Below are positions 33,801 through 48,044 of a stretch of DNA of 64,000 nucleotides, piece by piece. The stretch is from Parapristionchus giblindavisi. Its lineage: Eukaryota; Nematoda; Chromadorea; Rhabditida; Diplogasteridae. Below the pieces are notes generated by a model that saw only the letters and a program-made list of their open reading frames with translations, was not told the origin of the DNA and searched no databases. The position numbers were made by a program, and so were the translations under genes. Within the stretch, counting starts at the first letter, position 1. Each line of letters begins with the position of its first letter. The stretch spans positions 713,501 to 777,500 of the forward strand of contig CALSFV010000030.1 of the NCBI GenBank assembly GCA_943737045.1, read 5' to 3'.

Positions 33801-36800
33801 ATGTCAGGTATTGTTTTGGTCTTATCAGAGTGAAAGCTACTTTTGTACTTATTGCATTGTGGAATCAACACAAGATTACAGTTTGACATGAACTGAAGTG
33901 TAGATTATTCAGAATTTTTTGCTCTTTTACGTGGTATATGCTACGATAAGTTTCGATAAAACATTGACGTGTCACGAATTCTTTAATGCCAGAAATGCAT
34001 TATTCAATTTTGTTAATTCGGCTGGAGTGGCCGTTGTTCAACATGGGAACGTGCAAAATACTCAGAATTTTTTGCTCTTTCGTTTGGTATATAACACGCT
34101 GGGTTTCGCAGAAAATTTTTCATGTCAGGTATTGTTTTGGTCTTATCAGAGTGAAAGCTACTTTTGTACTTATTGCATTGTGGAATCAACACAAGATTAC
34201 AGTTTGACATGAACTGAAGTGTAGATTATTCAGAATTTTTTGCTCTTTTACGTGGTATATGCTACGATAAGTTTCGATAAAACATTGACGTGTCACGAAT
34301 TCTTTAATGCCAGAAATGCATTATTCAATTTTGTTAATTCGGCTGGAGTGGCCGTTGTTCAACATGGGAACGTGCAAAATACTCAGAATTTTTTGCTCTT
34401 TCGTTTGGTATATAACACGCTGGGTTTCGCAGAAAATTTTTCATGTCAGGTATTGTTTTGGTCTTATCAGAGTGAAAGCTACTTTTGTACTTATTGCATT
34501 GTGGAATCAACACAAGATTACAGTTTGACATGAACTGAAGTGTAGATTATTCAGAATTTTTTGCTCTTTCACGTGGTATATGCTACGATAAGTTTCGATA
34601 AAACATTGACGTGTCACGAATTCTTTAATGCCAGAAATGCATTATTCAATTTTGTTAATTCGGCTGGAGTGGCCGTTGTTCAACATGGGAACGTGCAAAA
34701 TACTCAGAATTTTTTGCTCTTTCGTTTGGTATATAACACGCTGGGTTTCGCAGAAAATTTTTCATGTCAGGTATTGTTTTGGTCTTATCAGAGTGAAAGC
34801 TACTTTTGTACTTATTGCATTGTGGAATCAACACAAGATTACAGTTTGACATGAACTGAAGTGTAGATTATTCAGAATTTTTTGCTCTTTCACGTGGTAT
34901 ATGCTACGATAAGTTTCGATAAAACATTGACGTGTCACGAATTCTTTAATGCCAGAAATGCATTATTCAATTTTGTTAATTCGGCTGGAGTGGCCGTTGT
35001 TCAACATGGGAACGTGCAAAATACTCAGAATTTTTTGCTCTTTCGTTTGGTATATAACACGCTGGGTTTCGCAGAAAATTTTTCATGTCAGGTATTGTTT
35101 TGGTCTTATCAGAGTGAAAGCTACTTTTGTACTTATTGCATTGTGGAATCAACACAAGATTACAGTTTGACATGAACTGAAGTGTAGATTATTCAGAATT
35201 TTTTGCTCTTTTACGTGGTATATGCTACGATAAGTTTCGATAAAACATTGACGTGCCACGAATTCTTTAATGCCAGAAATGCATTATTCAATTTTGTTAA
35301 TTCGGCTGGAGTGGCCGTTGTTCAACATGGGAACGTGCAAAATACTCAGAATTTTTTGCTCTTTCGTTTGGTATATAACACGCTGGGTTTCGCAGAAAAT
35401 TTTTCATGTCAGGTATTGTTTTGGTCTTATCAGAGTGAAAGCTACTTTTGTACTTATTGCATTGTGGAATCAACACAAGATTACTGTTTGACATGAACTG
35501 AAGTGTAGATTATTCAGAATTTTTTGCTCTTTCACGTGGTATATGCTACGATAAGTTTCGATAAAACATTGACGTGTCACGAATTCTTTAATGCCAGAAA
35601 TGCATTATTCAATTTTGTTAATTCGGCTGGAGTGGCCGTTGTTCAACATGGGAACGTGCAAAATACTCAGAATTTTTTGCTCTTTCGTTTGGTATATAAC
35701 ACGCTGGGTTTCGCAGAAAATTTTTCATGTCAGGTATTGTTTTGGTCTTATCAGAGTGAAAGCTACTTTTGTACTTATTGCATTGTGGAATCAACACAAG
35801 ATTACAGTTTGACATGAACTGAAGTGTAGATTATTCAGAATTTTTTGCTCTTTTACGTGGTATATGCTACGATAAGTTTCGATAAAACATTGACGTGCCA
35901 CGAATTCTTTAATGCCAGAAATGCATTATTCAATTTTGTTAATTCGGCTGGAGTGGCCGTTGTTCAACATGGGAACGTGCAAAATACTCAGAATTTTTTG
36001 CTCTTTCGTTTGGTATATAACACGCTGGGTTTCGCAGAAAATTTTTCATGTCAGGTATTGTTTTGGTCTTATCAGAGTGAAAGCTACTTTTGTACTTATT
36101 GCATTGTGGAATCAACACAAGATTACTGTTTGACATGAACTGAAGTGTAGATTATTCAGAATTTTTTGCTCTTTTACGTGGTATATGCTACGATAAGTTT
36201 CGATAAAACATTGACGTGCCACGAATTCTTTAATGCCAGAAATGCATTATTCAATTTTGTTAATTCGGCTGGAGTGGCCGTTGTTCAACATGGGAACGTG
36301 CAAAATACTCAGAATTTTTTGCTCTTTCGTTTGGTATATAACACGCTGGGTTTCGCAGAAAATTTTTCATGTCAGGTATTGTTTTGGTCTTATCAGAGTG
36401 AAAGCTACTTTTGTACTTATTGCATTGTGGAATCAACACAAGATTACTGTTTGACATGAACTGAAGTGTAGATTATTCAGAATTTTTTGCTCTTTTACGT
36501 GGTATATGCTACGATAAGTTTCGATAAAACATTGACGTGCCACGAATTCTTTAATGCCAGAAATGCATTATTCAATTTTGTTAATTCGGCTGGAGTGGCC
36601 GTTGTTCAACATGGGAACGTGCAAAATACTCAGAATTTTTTGCTCTTTCGTTTGGTATATAACACGCTGGGTTTCGCAGAAAATTTTTCATGTCAGGTAT
36701 TGTTTTGGTCTTATCAGAGTGAAAGCTACTTTTGTACTTATTGCATTGTGGAATCAACACAAGATTACTGTTTGACATGAACTGAAGTGTAGATTATTCA

Positions 36801-39375
36801 GAATTTTTTGCTCTTTCACGTGGTATATGCTACGATAAGTTTCGATAAAACATTGACGTGTCACGAATTCTTTAATGCCAGAAATGCATTATTCAATTTT
36901 GTTAATTCGGCTGGAGTGGCCGTTGTTCAACATGGGAACGTGCAAAATACTCAGAATTTTTTGCTCTTTCGTTTGGTATATAACACGCTGGGTTTCGCAG
37001 AAAATTTTTCATGTCAGGTATTGTTTTGGTCTTATCAGAGTGAAAGCTACTTTTGTACTTATTGCATTGTGGAATCAACACAAGATTACTGTTTGACATG
37101 AACTGAAGTGTAGATTATTCAGAATTTTTTGCTCTTTTACGTGGTATATGCTACGATAAGTTTCGATAAAACATTGACGTGCCACGAATTCTTTAATGCC
37201 AGAAATGCATTATTCAATTTTGTTAATTCGGCTGGAGTGGCCGTTGTTCAACATGGGAACGTGCAAAATACTCAGAATTTTTTGCTCTTTCGTTTGGTAT
37301 ATAACACGCTGGGTTTCGCAGAAAATTTTTCATGTCAGGTATTGTTTTGGTCTTATCAGAGTGAAAGCTACTTTTGTACTTATTGCATTGTGGAATCAAC
37401 ACAAGATTACAGTTTGACATGAACTGAAGTGTAGATTATTCAGAATTTTTTGCTCTTTCACGTGGTATATGCTACGATAAGTTTCGATAAAACATTGACG
37501 TGTCACGAATTCTTTAATGCCAGAAATGCATTATTCAATTTTGTTAATTCGGCTGGAGTGGCCGTTGTTCAACATGGGAACGTGCAAAATATTCAGAATT
37601 TTTTGCTCTTTCGTTTGGTATATAACACGCTGGGTTTCGCAGAAAATTTTTCATGTCAGGTATTGTTTTGGTCTTATCAGAGTGAAAGCTACTTTTGTAC
37701 TTATTGCATTGTGGAATCAACACACGATTACTGTTTGACATGAACTGAAGTGTAGATTATTCAGAATTTTTTGCTCTTTCACGTGGTATATGCTACGATA
37801 AGTTTCGATAAAACATTGACGTGTCACGAATTCTTTAATGCCAGAAATGCATTATTCATTTTTGTTAATTCGGCTGGAGTGGCCGTTGTTCAACATGGGA
37901 ACGTGCAAAATATTCAGAATTTTTTGCTCTTTCGTTTGGTATATAACACGCTGGGTTTCGCAGAAAATTTTTCATGTCAGGTATTGTTTTGGTCTTATCA
38001 GAGTGAAAGCTACTTTTGTACTTATTGCATTGTGGAATCAACACAAGATTACAGTTTGACATGAACTGAAGTGTAGATTATTCAGAATTTTTTGCTCTTT
38101 TACGTGGTATATGCTACGATAAGTTTCGATAAAACATTGACGTGTCACGAATTCTTTAATGCCAGAAATGCATTATTCAATTTTGTTAATTCGGCTGGAG
38201 TGGCCGTTGTTCAACATGGGAACGTGCAAAATACTCAGAATTTTTTGCTCTTTCGTTTGGTATATAACACGCTGGGTTTCGCAGAAAATTTTTCATGTCA
38301 GGTATTGTTTTGGTCTTATCAGAGTGAAAGCTACTTTTGTACTTATTGCATTGTGGAATCAACACAAGATTACAGTTTGACATGAACTGAAGTGTAGATT
38401 ATTCAGAATTTTTTGCTCTTTTACGTGGTATATGCTACGATAAGTTTCGATAAAACATTGACGTGTCACGAATTCTTTAATGCCAGAAATGCATTATTCA
38501 ATTTTGTTAATTCGGCTGGAGTGGCCGTTGTTCAACATGGGAACGTGCAAAATACTCAGAATTTTTTGCTCTTTCGTTTGGTATATAACACGCTGGGTTT
38601 CGCAGAAAATTTTTCATGTCAGGTATTGTTTTGGTCTTATCAGAGTGAAAGCTACTTTTGTACTTATTGCATTGTGGAATCAACACAAGATTACTGTTTG
38701 ACATGAACTGAAGTGTAGATTATTCAGAATTTTTTGCTCTTTCACGTGGTATATGCTACGATAAGTTTCGATAAAACATTGACGTGTCACGAATTCTTTA
38801 ATGCCAGAAATGCATTATTCAATTTTGTTAATTCGGCTGGAGTGGCCGTTGTTCAACATGGGAACGTGCAAAATATTCAGAATTTTTTGCTCTTTCGTTT
38901 GGTATATAACACGCTGGGTTTCGCAGAAAATTTTTCATGTCAGGTATTGTTTTGGTCTTATCAGAGTGAAAGCTACTTTTGTACTTATTGCATTGTGGAA
39001 TCAACACAAGATTACAGTTTGACATGAACTGAAGTGTAGATTATTCAGAATTTTTTGCTCTTTTACGTGGTATATGCTACGATAAGTTTCGATAAAACAT
39101 TGACGTGTCACGAATTCTTTAATGCCAGAAATGCATTATTCAATTTTGTTAATTCGGCTGGAGTGGCCGTTGTTCAACATGGGAACGTGCAAAATACTCA
39201 GAATTTTTTGCTCTTTCGTTTGGTATATAACACGCTGGGTTTCGCAGAAAATTTTTCATGTCAGGTATTGTTTTGGTCTTATCAGAGTGAAAGCTACTTT
39301 TGTACTTATTGCATTGTGGAATCAACACAAGATTACAGTTTGACATGAACTGAAGTGTAGATTATTCAGAATTTT

Positions 39376-42300
39376 TTGCTCTTTTACGTGGTATATGCTA
39401 CGATAAGTTTCGATAAAACATTGACGTGCCACGAATTCTTTAATGCCAGAAATGCATTATTCAATTTTGTTAATTCGGCTGGAGTGGCCGTTGTTCAACA
39501 TGGGAACGTGCAAAATACTCAGAATTTTTTGCTCTTTCGTTTGGTATATAACACGCTGGGTTTCGCAGAAAATTTTTCATGTCAGGTATTGTTTTGGTCT
39601 TATCAGAGTGAAAGCTACTTTTGTACTTATTGCATTGTGGAATCAACACAAGATTACTGTTTGACATGAACTGAAGTGTAGATTATTCAGAATTTTTTGC
39701 TCTTTCACGTGGTATATGCTACGATAAGTTTCGATAAAACATTGACGTGTCACGAATTCTTTAATGCCAGAAATGCATTATTCAATTTTGTTAATTCGGC
39801 TGGAGTGGCCGTTGTTCAACATGGGAACGTGCAAAATACTCAGAATTTTTTGCTCTTTCGTTTGGTATATAACACGCTGGGTTTCGCAGAAAAATTTTCA
39901 TGTCAGGTATTGTTTTGGTCTTATCAGAGTGAAAGCTACTTTTGTACTTATTGCATTGTGGAATCAACACAAGATTACAGTTTGACATGAACTGAAGTGT
40001 AGATTATTCAGAATTTTTTGCTCTTTTACGTGGTATATGCTACGATAAGTTTCGATAAAACATTGACGTGCCACGAATTCTTTAATGCCAGAAATGCATT
40101 ATTCAATTTTGTTAATTCGGCTGGAGTGGCCGTTGTTCAACATGGGAACGTGCAAAATACTCAGAATTTTTTGCTCTTTCGTTTGGTATATAACACGCTG
40201 GGTTTCGCAGAAAATTTTTCATGTCAGGTATTGTTTTGGTCTTATCAGAGTGAAAGCTACTTTTGTACTTATTGCATTGTGGAATCAACACAAGATTACT
40301 GTTTGACATGAACTGAAGTGTAGATTATTCAGAATTTTTTTGCTCTTTTACGTGGTATATGCTACGATAAGTTTCGATAAAACATTGACGTGCCACGAAT
40401 TCTTTAATGCCAGAAATGCATTATTCAATTTTGTTAATTCGGCTGGAGTGGCCGTTGTTCAACATGGGAACGTGCAAAATACTCAGAATTTTTTGCTCTT
40501 TCGTTTGGTATATAACACGCTGGGTTTCGCAGAAAATTTTTCATGTCAGGTATTGTTTTGGTCTTATCAGAGTGAAAGCTACTTTTGTACTTATTGCATT
40601 GTGGAATCAACACAAGATTACTGTTTGACATGAACTGAAGTGTAGATTATTCAGAATTTTTTGCTCTTTCACGTGGTATATGCTACGATAAGTTTCGATA
40701 AAACATTGACGTGTCACGAATTCTTTAATGCCAGAAATGCATTATTCAATTTTGTTAATTCGGCTGGAGTGGCCGTTGTTCAACATGGGAACGTGCAAAA
40801 TACTCAGATTTTTTTGCTCTTTCGTTTGGTATATAACACGCTGGGTTTCGCAGAAAATTTTTCATGTCAGGTATTGTTTTGGTCTTATCAGAGTGAAAGC
40901 TACTTTTGTACTTATTGCATTGTGGAATCAACACAAGATTACAGTTTGACATGAACTGAAGTGTAGATTATTCAGAATTTTTTGCTCTTTTACGTGGTAT
41001 ATGCTACGATAAGTTTCGATAAAACATTGACGTGTCACGAATTCTTTAATGCCAGAAATGCATTATTCAATTTTGTTAATTCGGCTGGAGTGGCCGTTGT
41101 TCAACATGGGAACGTGCAAAATATTCAGAATTTTTTGCTCTTTCGTTTGGTATATAACACGCTGGGTTTCGCAGAAAATTTTTCATGTCAGGTATTGTTT
41201 TGGTCTTATCAGAGTGAAAGCTACTTTTGTACTTATTGCATTGTGGAATCAACACAAGATTACAGTTTGACATGAACTGAAGTGTAGATTATTCAGAATT
41301 TTTTGCTCTTTTACGTGGTATATGCTACGATAAGTTTCGATAAAACATTGACGTGTCACGAATTCTTTAATGCCAGAAATGCATTATTCAATTTTGTTAA
41401 TTCGGCTGGAGTGGCCGTTGTTCAACATGGGAACGTGCAAAATACTCAGAATTTTTTGCTCTTTCGTTTGGTATATAACACGCTGGGTTTCGCAGAAAAT
41501 TTTTCATGTCAGGTATTGTTTTGGTCTTATCAGAGTGAAAGCTACTTTTGTACTTATTGCATTGTGGAATCAACACAAGATTACAGTTTGACATGAACTG
41601 AAGTGTAGATTATTCAGAATTTTTTGCTCTTTTACGTGGTATATGCTACGATAAGTTTCGATAAAACATTGACGTGCCACGAATTCTTTAATGCCAGAAA
41701 TGCATTATTCAATTTTGTTAATTCGGCTGGAGTGGCCGTTGTTCAACATGGGAACGTGCAAAATACTCAGAATTTTTTGCTCTTTCGTTTGGTATATAAC
41801 ACGCTGGGTTTCGCAGAAAATTTTTCATGTCAGGTATTGTTTTGGTCTTATCAGAGTGAAAGCTACTTTTGTACTTATTGCATTGTGGAATCAACACAAG
41901 ATTACTGTTTGACATGAACTGAAGTGTAGATTATTCAGAATTTTTTGCTCTTTCACGTGGTATATGCTACGATAAGTTTCGATAAAACATTGACGTGTCA
42001 CGAATTCTTTAATGCCAGAAATGCATTATTCAATTTTGTTAATTCGGCTGGAGTGGCCGTTGTTCAACATGGGAACGTGCAAAATACTCAGAATTTTTTG
42101 CTCTTTCGTTTGGTATATAACACGCTGGGTTTCGCAGAAAAATTTTCATGTCAGGTATTGTTTTGGTCTTATCAGAGTGAAAGCTACTTTTGTACTTATT
42201 GCATTGTGGAATCAACACAAGATTACAGTTTGACATGAACTGAAGTGTAGATTATTCAGAATTTTTTGCTCTTTTACGTGGTATATGCTACGATAAGTTT

Positions 42301-43870
42301 CGATAAAACATTGACGTGCCACGAATTCTTTAATGCCAGAAATGCATTATTCAATTTTGTTAATTCGGCTGGAGTGGCCGTTGTTCAACATGGGAACGTG
42401 CAAAATACTCAGAATTTTTTGCTCTTTCGTTTGGTATATAACACGCTGGGTTTCGCAGAAAATTTTTCATGTCAGGTATTGTTTTGGTCTTATCAGAGTG
42501 AAAGCTACTTTTGTACTTATTGCATTGTGGAATCAACACAAGATTACTGTTTGACATGAACTGAAGTGTAGATTATTCAGAATTTTTTGCTCTTTCACGT
42601 GGTATATGCTACGATAAGTTTCGATAAAACATTGACGTGTCACGAATTCTTTAATGCCAGAAATGCATTATTCAATTTTGTTAATTCGGCTGGAGTGGCC
42701 GTTGTTCAACATGGGAACGTGCAAAATACTCAGATTTTTTTGCTCTTTCGTTTGGTATATAACACGCTGGGTTTCGCAGAAAATTTTTCATGTCAGGTAT
42801 TGTTTTGGTCTTATCAGAGTGAAAGCTACTTTTGTACTTATTGCATTGTGGAATCAACACAAGATTACAGTTTGACATGAACTGAAGTGTAGATTATTCA
42901 GAATTTTTTGCTCTTTTACGTGGTATATGCTACGATAAGTTTCGATAAAACATTGACGTGCCACGAATTCTTTAATGCCAGAAATGCATTATTCAATTTT
43001 GTTAATTCGGCTGGAGTGGCCGTTGTTCAACATGGGAACGTGCAAAATACTCAGAATTTTTTGCTCTTTCGTTTGGTATATAACACGCTGGGTTTCGCAG
43101 AAAATTTTTCATGTCAGGTATTGTTTTGGTCTTATCAGAGTGAAAGCTACTTTTGTACTTATTGCATTGTGGAATCAACACAAGATTACTGTTTGACATG
43201 AACTGAAGTGTAGATTATTCAGAATTTTTTGCTCTTTTACGTGGTATATGCTACGATAAGTTTCGATAAAACATTGACGTGCCACGAATTCTTTAATGCC
43301 AGAAATGCATTATTCAATTTTGTTAATTCGGCTGGAGTGGCCGTTGTTCAACATGGGAACGTGCAAAATACTCAGAATTTTTTGCTCTTTCGTTTGGTAT
43401 ATAACACGCTGGGTTTCGCAGAAAATTTTTCATGTCAGGTATTGTTTTGGTCTTATCAGAGTGAAAGCTACTTTTGTACTTATTGCATTGTGGAATCAAC
43501 ACAAGATTACTGTTTGACATGAACTGAAGTGTAGATTATTCAGAATTTTTTGCTCTTTCACGTGGTATATGCTACGATAAGTTTCGATAAAACATTGACG
43601 TGTCACGAATTCTTTAATGCTAGAAATGCATTATTCAATTTTGTTAATTCGGCTGGAGTGGCCGTTGTTCAACATGGGAACGTGCAAAATACTCAGATTT
43701 TTTTGCTCTTTCGTTTGGTATATAACACGCTGGGTTTCGCAGAAAATTTTTCATGTCAGGTATTGTGTTGGTCTTATCAGAGTGAAAGCTACTTTTGTAC
43801 TTATTGCATTGTGGAATCAACACAAGATTACAGTTTGACATGAACTGAAGTGTAGATTATTCAGAATTTT
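39376..43870 (+). repeat. Duplicated variant block in segment D
   Basis: The linked pair of a tactgttt plus gtgccacg unit followed by a ttcacg plus A5T4 unit occurs at 39376/39697 and again at 41624/41945, seven monomers apart. Units with cagattttttt for cagaatttttt (40661, 42587, 43550) follow runs of tactgttt plus gtgccacg units. The same neighbours recur near the right edge of the window (62490-63746). Confidence 0.75.
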
Positions 43871-46800
43871 TTGCTCTTTTACGTGGTATATGCTACGATA
43901 AGTTTCGATAAAACATTGACGTGTCACGAATTCTTTAATGCCAGAAATGCATTATTCAATTTTGTTAATTCGGCTGGAGTGGCCGTTGTTCAACATGGGA
44001 ACGTGCAAAATACTCAGAATTTTTTGCTCTTTCGTTTGGTATATAACACGCTGGGTTTCGCAGAAAATTTTTCATGTCAGGTATTGTTTTGGTCTTATCA
44101 GAGTGAAAGCTACTTTTGTACTTATTGCATTGTGGAATCAACACAAGATTACAGTTTGACATGAACTGAAGTGTAGATTATTCAGAATTTTTTGCTCTTT
44201 CACGTGGTATATGCTACGATAAGTTTCGATAAAACATTGACGTGTCACGAATTCTTTAATGCCAGAAATGCATTATTCAATTTTGTTAATTCGGCTGGAG
44301 TGGCCGTTGTTCAACATGGGAACGTGCAAAATACTCAGAATTTTTTGCTCTTTCGTTTGGTATATAACACGCTGGGTTTCGCAGAAAATTTTTCATGTCA
44401 GGTATTGTTTTGGTCTTATCAGAGTGAAAGCTACTTTTGTACTTATTGCATTGTGGAATCAACACAAGATTACAGTTTGACATGAACTGAAGTGTAGATT
44501 ATTCAGAATTTTTTGCTCTTTTACGTGGTATATGCTACGATAAGTTTCGATAAAACATTGACGTGTCACGAATTCTTTAATGCCAGAAATGCATTATTCA
44601 ATTTTGTTAATTCGGCTGGAGTGGCCGTTGTTCAACATGGGAACGTGCAAAATACTCAGAATTTTTTGCTCTTTCGTTTGGTATATAACACGCTGGGTTT
44701 CGCAGAAAATTTTTCATGTCAGGTATTGTTTTGGTCTTATCAGAGTGAAAGCTACTTTTGTACTTATTGCATTGTGGAATCAACACAAGATTACAGTTTG
44801 ACATGAACTGAAGTGTAGATTATTCAGAATTTTTTGCTCTTTTACGTGGTATATGCTACGATAAGTTTCGATAAAACATTGACGTGTCACGAATTCTTTA
44901 ATGCCAGAAATGCATTATTCAATTTTGTTAATTCGGCTGGAGTGGCCGTTGTTCAACATGGGAACGTGCAAAATACTCAGAATTTTTTGCTCTTTCGTTT
45001 GGTATATAACACGCTGGGTTTCGCAGAAAATTTTTCATGTCAGGTATTGTTTTGGTCTTATCAGAGTGAAAGCTACTTTTGTACTTATTGCATTGTGGAA
45101 TCAACACAAGATTACAGTTTGACATGAACTGAAGTGTAGATTATTCAGAATTTTTTGCTCTTTCACGTGGTATATGCTACGATAAGTTTCGATAAAACAT
45201 GGACGTGTCACGAATTCTTTAATGCCAGAAATGCATTATTCAATTTTGTTAATTCGGCTGGAGTGGCCGTTGTTCAACATGGGAACGTGCAAAATACTCA
45301 GAATTTTTTGCTCTTTCGTTTGGTATATAACACGCTGGGTTTCGCAGAAAATTTTTCATGTCAGGTATTGTTTTGGTCTTATCAGAGTGAAAGCTACTTT
45401 TGTACTTATTGCATTGTGGAATCAACACAAGATTACAGTTTGACATGAACTGAAGTGTAGATTATTCAGAATTTTTTGCTCTTTTACGTGGTATATGCTA
45501 CGATAAGTTTCGATAAAACATGGACGTGTCACGAATTCTTTAATGCCAGAAATGCATTATTCAATTTTGTTAATTCGGCTGGAGTGGCCGTTGTTCAACA
45601 CGGGAACGTGCAAAATACTCAGAATTTTTTGCTCTTTCGTTTGGTATATAACACGCTGGGTTTCGCAGAAAAATTTTTCATGTCAGGTATTGTTTTGGTC
45701 TTATCAGAGTGAAAGCTACTTTTGTACTTATTGCATTGTGGAATCAACACAAGATTACAGTTTGACATGAACTGAAGTGTAGATTATTCAGAATTTTTTG
45801 CTCTTTTACGTGGTATATGCTACGATAAGTTTCGATAAAACATTGACGTGTCACGAATTCTTTAATGCCAGAAATGCATTATTCAATTTTGTTAATTCGG
45901 CTGGAGTGGCCGTTGTTCAACATGGGAACGTGCAAAATACTCAGAATTTTTTGCTCTTTCGTTTGGTATATAACACGCTGGGTTTCGCAGAAAATTTTTC
46001 ATGTCAGGTATTGTTTTGGTCTTATCAGAGTGAAAGCTACTTTTGTACTTATTGCATTGTGGAATCAACACAAGATTACAGTTTGACATGAACTGAAGTG
46101 TAGATTATTCAGATTTTTTTGCTCTTTCACGTGGTATATGCTACGATAAGTTTCGATAAAACATTGACGTGTCACGAATTCTTTAATGCCAGAAATGCAT
46201 TATTCAATTTTGTTAATTCGGCTGGAGTGGCCGTTGTTCAACATGGGAACGTGCAAAATACTCAGAATTTTTTGCTCTTTCGTTTGGTATATAACACGCT
46301 GGGTTTCGCAGAAAATTTTTCATGTCAGGTATTGTTTTGGTCTTATCAGAGTGAAAGCTACTTTTGTACTTATTGCATTGTGGAATCAACACAAGATTAC
46401 AGTTTGACATGAACTGAAGTGTAGATTATTCAGAATTTTTTGCTCTTTTACGTGGTATATGCTACGATAAGTTTCGATAAAACATTGACGTGTCACGAAT
46501 TCTTTAATGCCAGAAATGCATTATTCAATTTTGTTAATTCGGCTGGAGTGGCCGTTGTTCAACATGGGAACGTGCAAAATACTCAGAATTTTTTGCTCTT
46601 TCGTTTGGTATATAACACGCTGGGTTTCGCAGAAAATTTTTCATGTCAGGTATTGTTTTGGTCTTATCAGAGTGAAAGCTACTTTTGTACTTATTGCATT
46701 GTGGAATCAACACAAGATTACAGTTTGACATGAACTGAAGTGTAGATTATTCAGAATTTTTTGCTCTTTTACGTGGTATATGCTACGATAAGTTTCGATA

Positions 46801-48044
46801 AAACATTGACGTGTCACGAATTCTTTAATGCCAGAAATGCATTATTCAATTTTGTTAATTCGGCTGGAGTGGCCGTTGTTCAACATGGGAACGTGCAAAA
46901 TACTCAGAATTTTTTGCTCTTTCGTTTGGTATATAACACGCTGGGTTTCGCAGAAAATTTTTCATGTCAGGTATTGTTTTGGTCTTATCAGAGTGAAAGC
47001 TACTTTTGTACTTATTGCATTGTGGAATCAACACAAGATTACAGTTTGACATGAACTGAAGTGTAGATTATTCAGAATTTTTTGCTCTTTTACGTGGTAT
47101 ATGCTACGATAAGTTTCGATAAAACATTGACGTGTCACGAATTCTTTAATGCCAGAAATGCATTATTCAATTTTGTTAATTCGGCTGGAGTGGCCGTTGT
47201 TCAACATGGGAACGTGCAAAATACTCAGAATTTTTTGCTCTTTCGTTTGGTATATAACACGCTGGGTTTCGCAGAAAATTTTTCATGTCAGGTATTGTTT
47301 TGGTCTTATCAGAGTGAAAGCTACTTTTGTACTTATTGCATTGTGGAATCAACACAAGATTACAGTTTGACATGAACTGAAGTGTAGATTATTCAGAATT
47401 TTTTGCTCTTTTACGTGGTATATGCTACGATAAGTTTCGATAAAACATTGACGTGTCACGAATTCTTTAATGCCAGAAATGCATTATTCAATTTTGTTAA
47501 TTCGGCTGGAGTGGCCGTTGTTCAACATGGGAACGTGCAAAATACTCAGAATTTTTTGCTCTTTCGTTTGGTATATAACACGCTGGGTTTCGCAGAAAAT
47601 TTTTCATGTCAGGTATTGTTTTGGTCTTATCAGAGTGAAAGCTACTTTTGTACTTATTGCATTGTGGAATCAACACAAGATTACAGTTTGACATGAACTG
47701 AAGTGTAGATTATTCAGAATTTTTTGCTCTTTTACGTGGTATATGCTACGATAAGTTTCGATAAAACATTGACGTGTCACGAATTCTTTAATGCCAGAAA
47801 TGCATTATTCAATTTTGTTAATTCGGCTGGAGTGGCCGTTGTTCAACATGGGAACGTGCAAAATACTCAGAATTTTTTGCTCTTTCGTTTGGTATATAAC
47901 ACGCTGGGTTTCGCAGAAAATTTTTCATGTCAGGTATTGTTTTGGTCTTATCAGAGTGAAAGCTACTTTTGTACTTATTGCATTGTGGAATCAACACAAG
48001 ATTACAGTTTGACATGAACTGAAGTGTAGATTATTCAGAATTTT

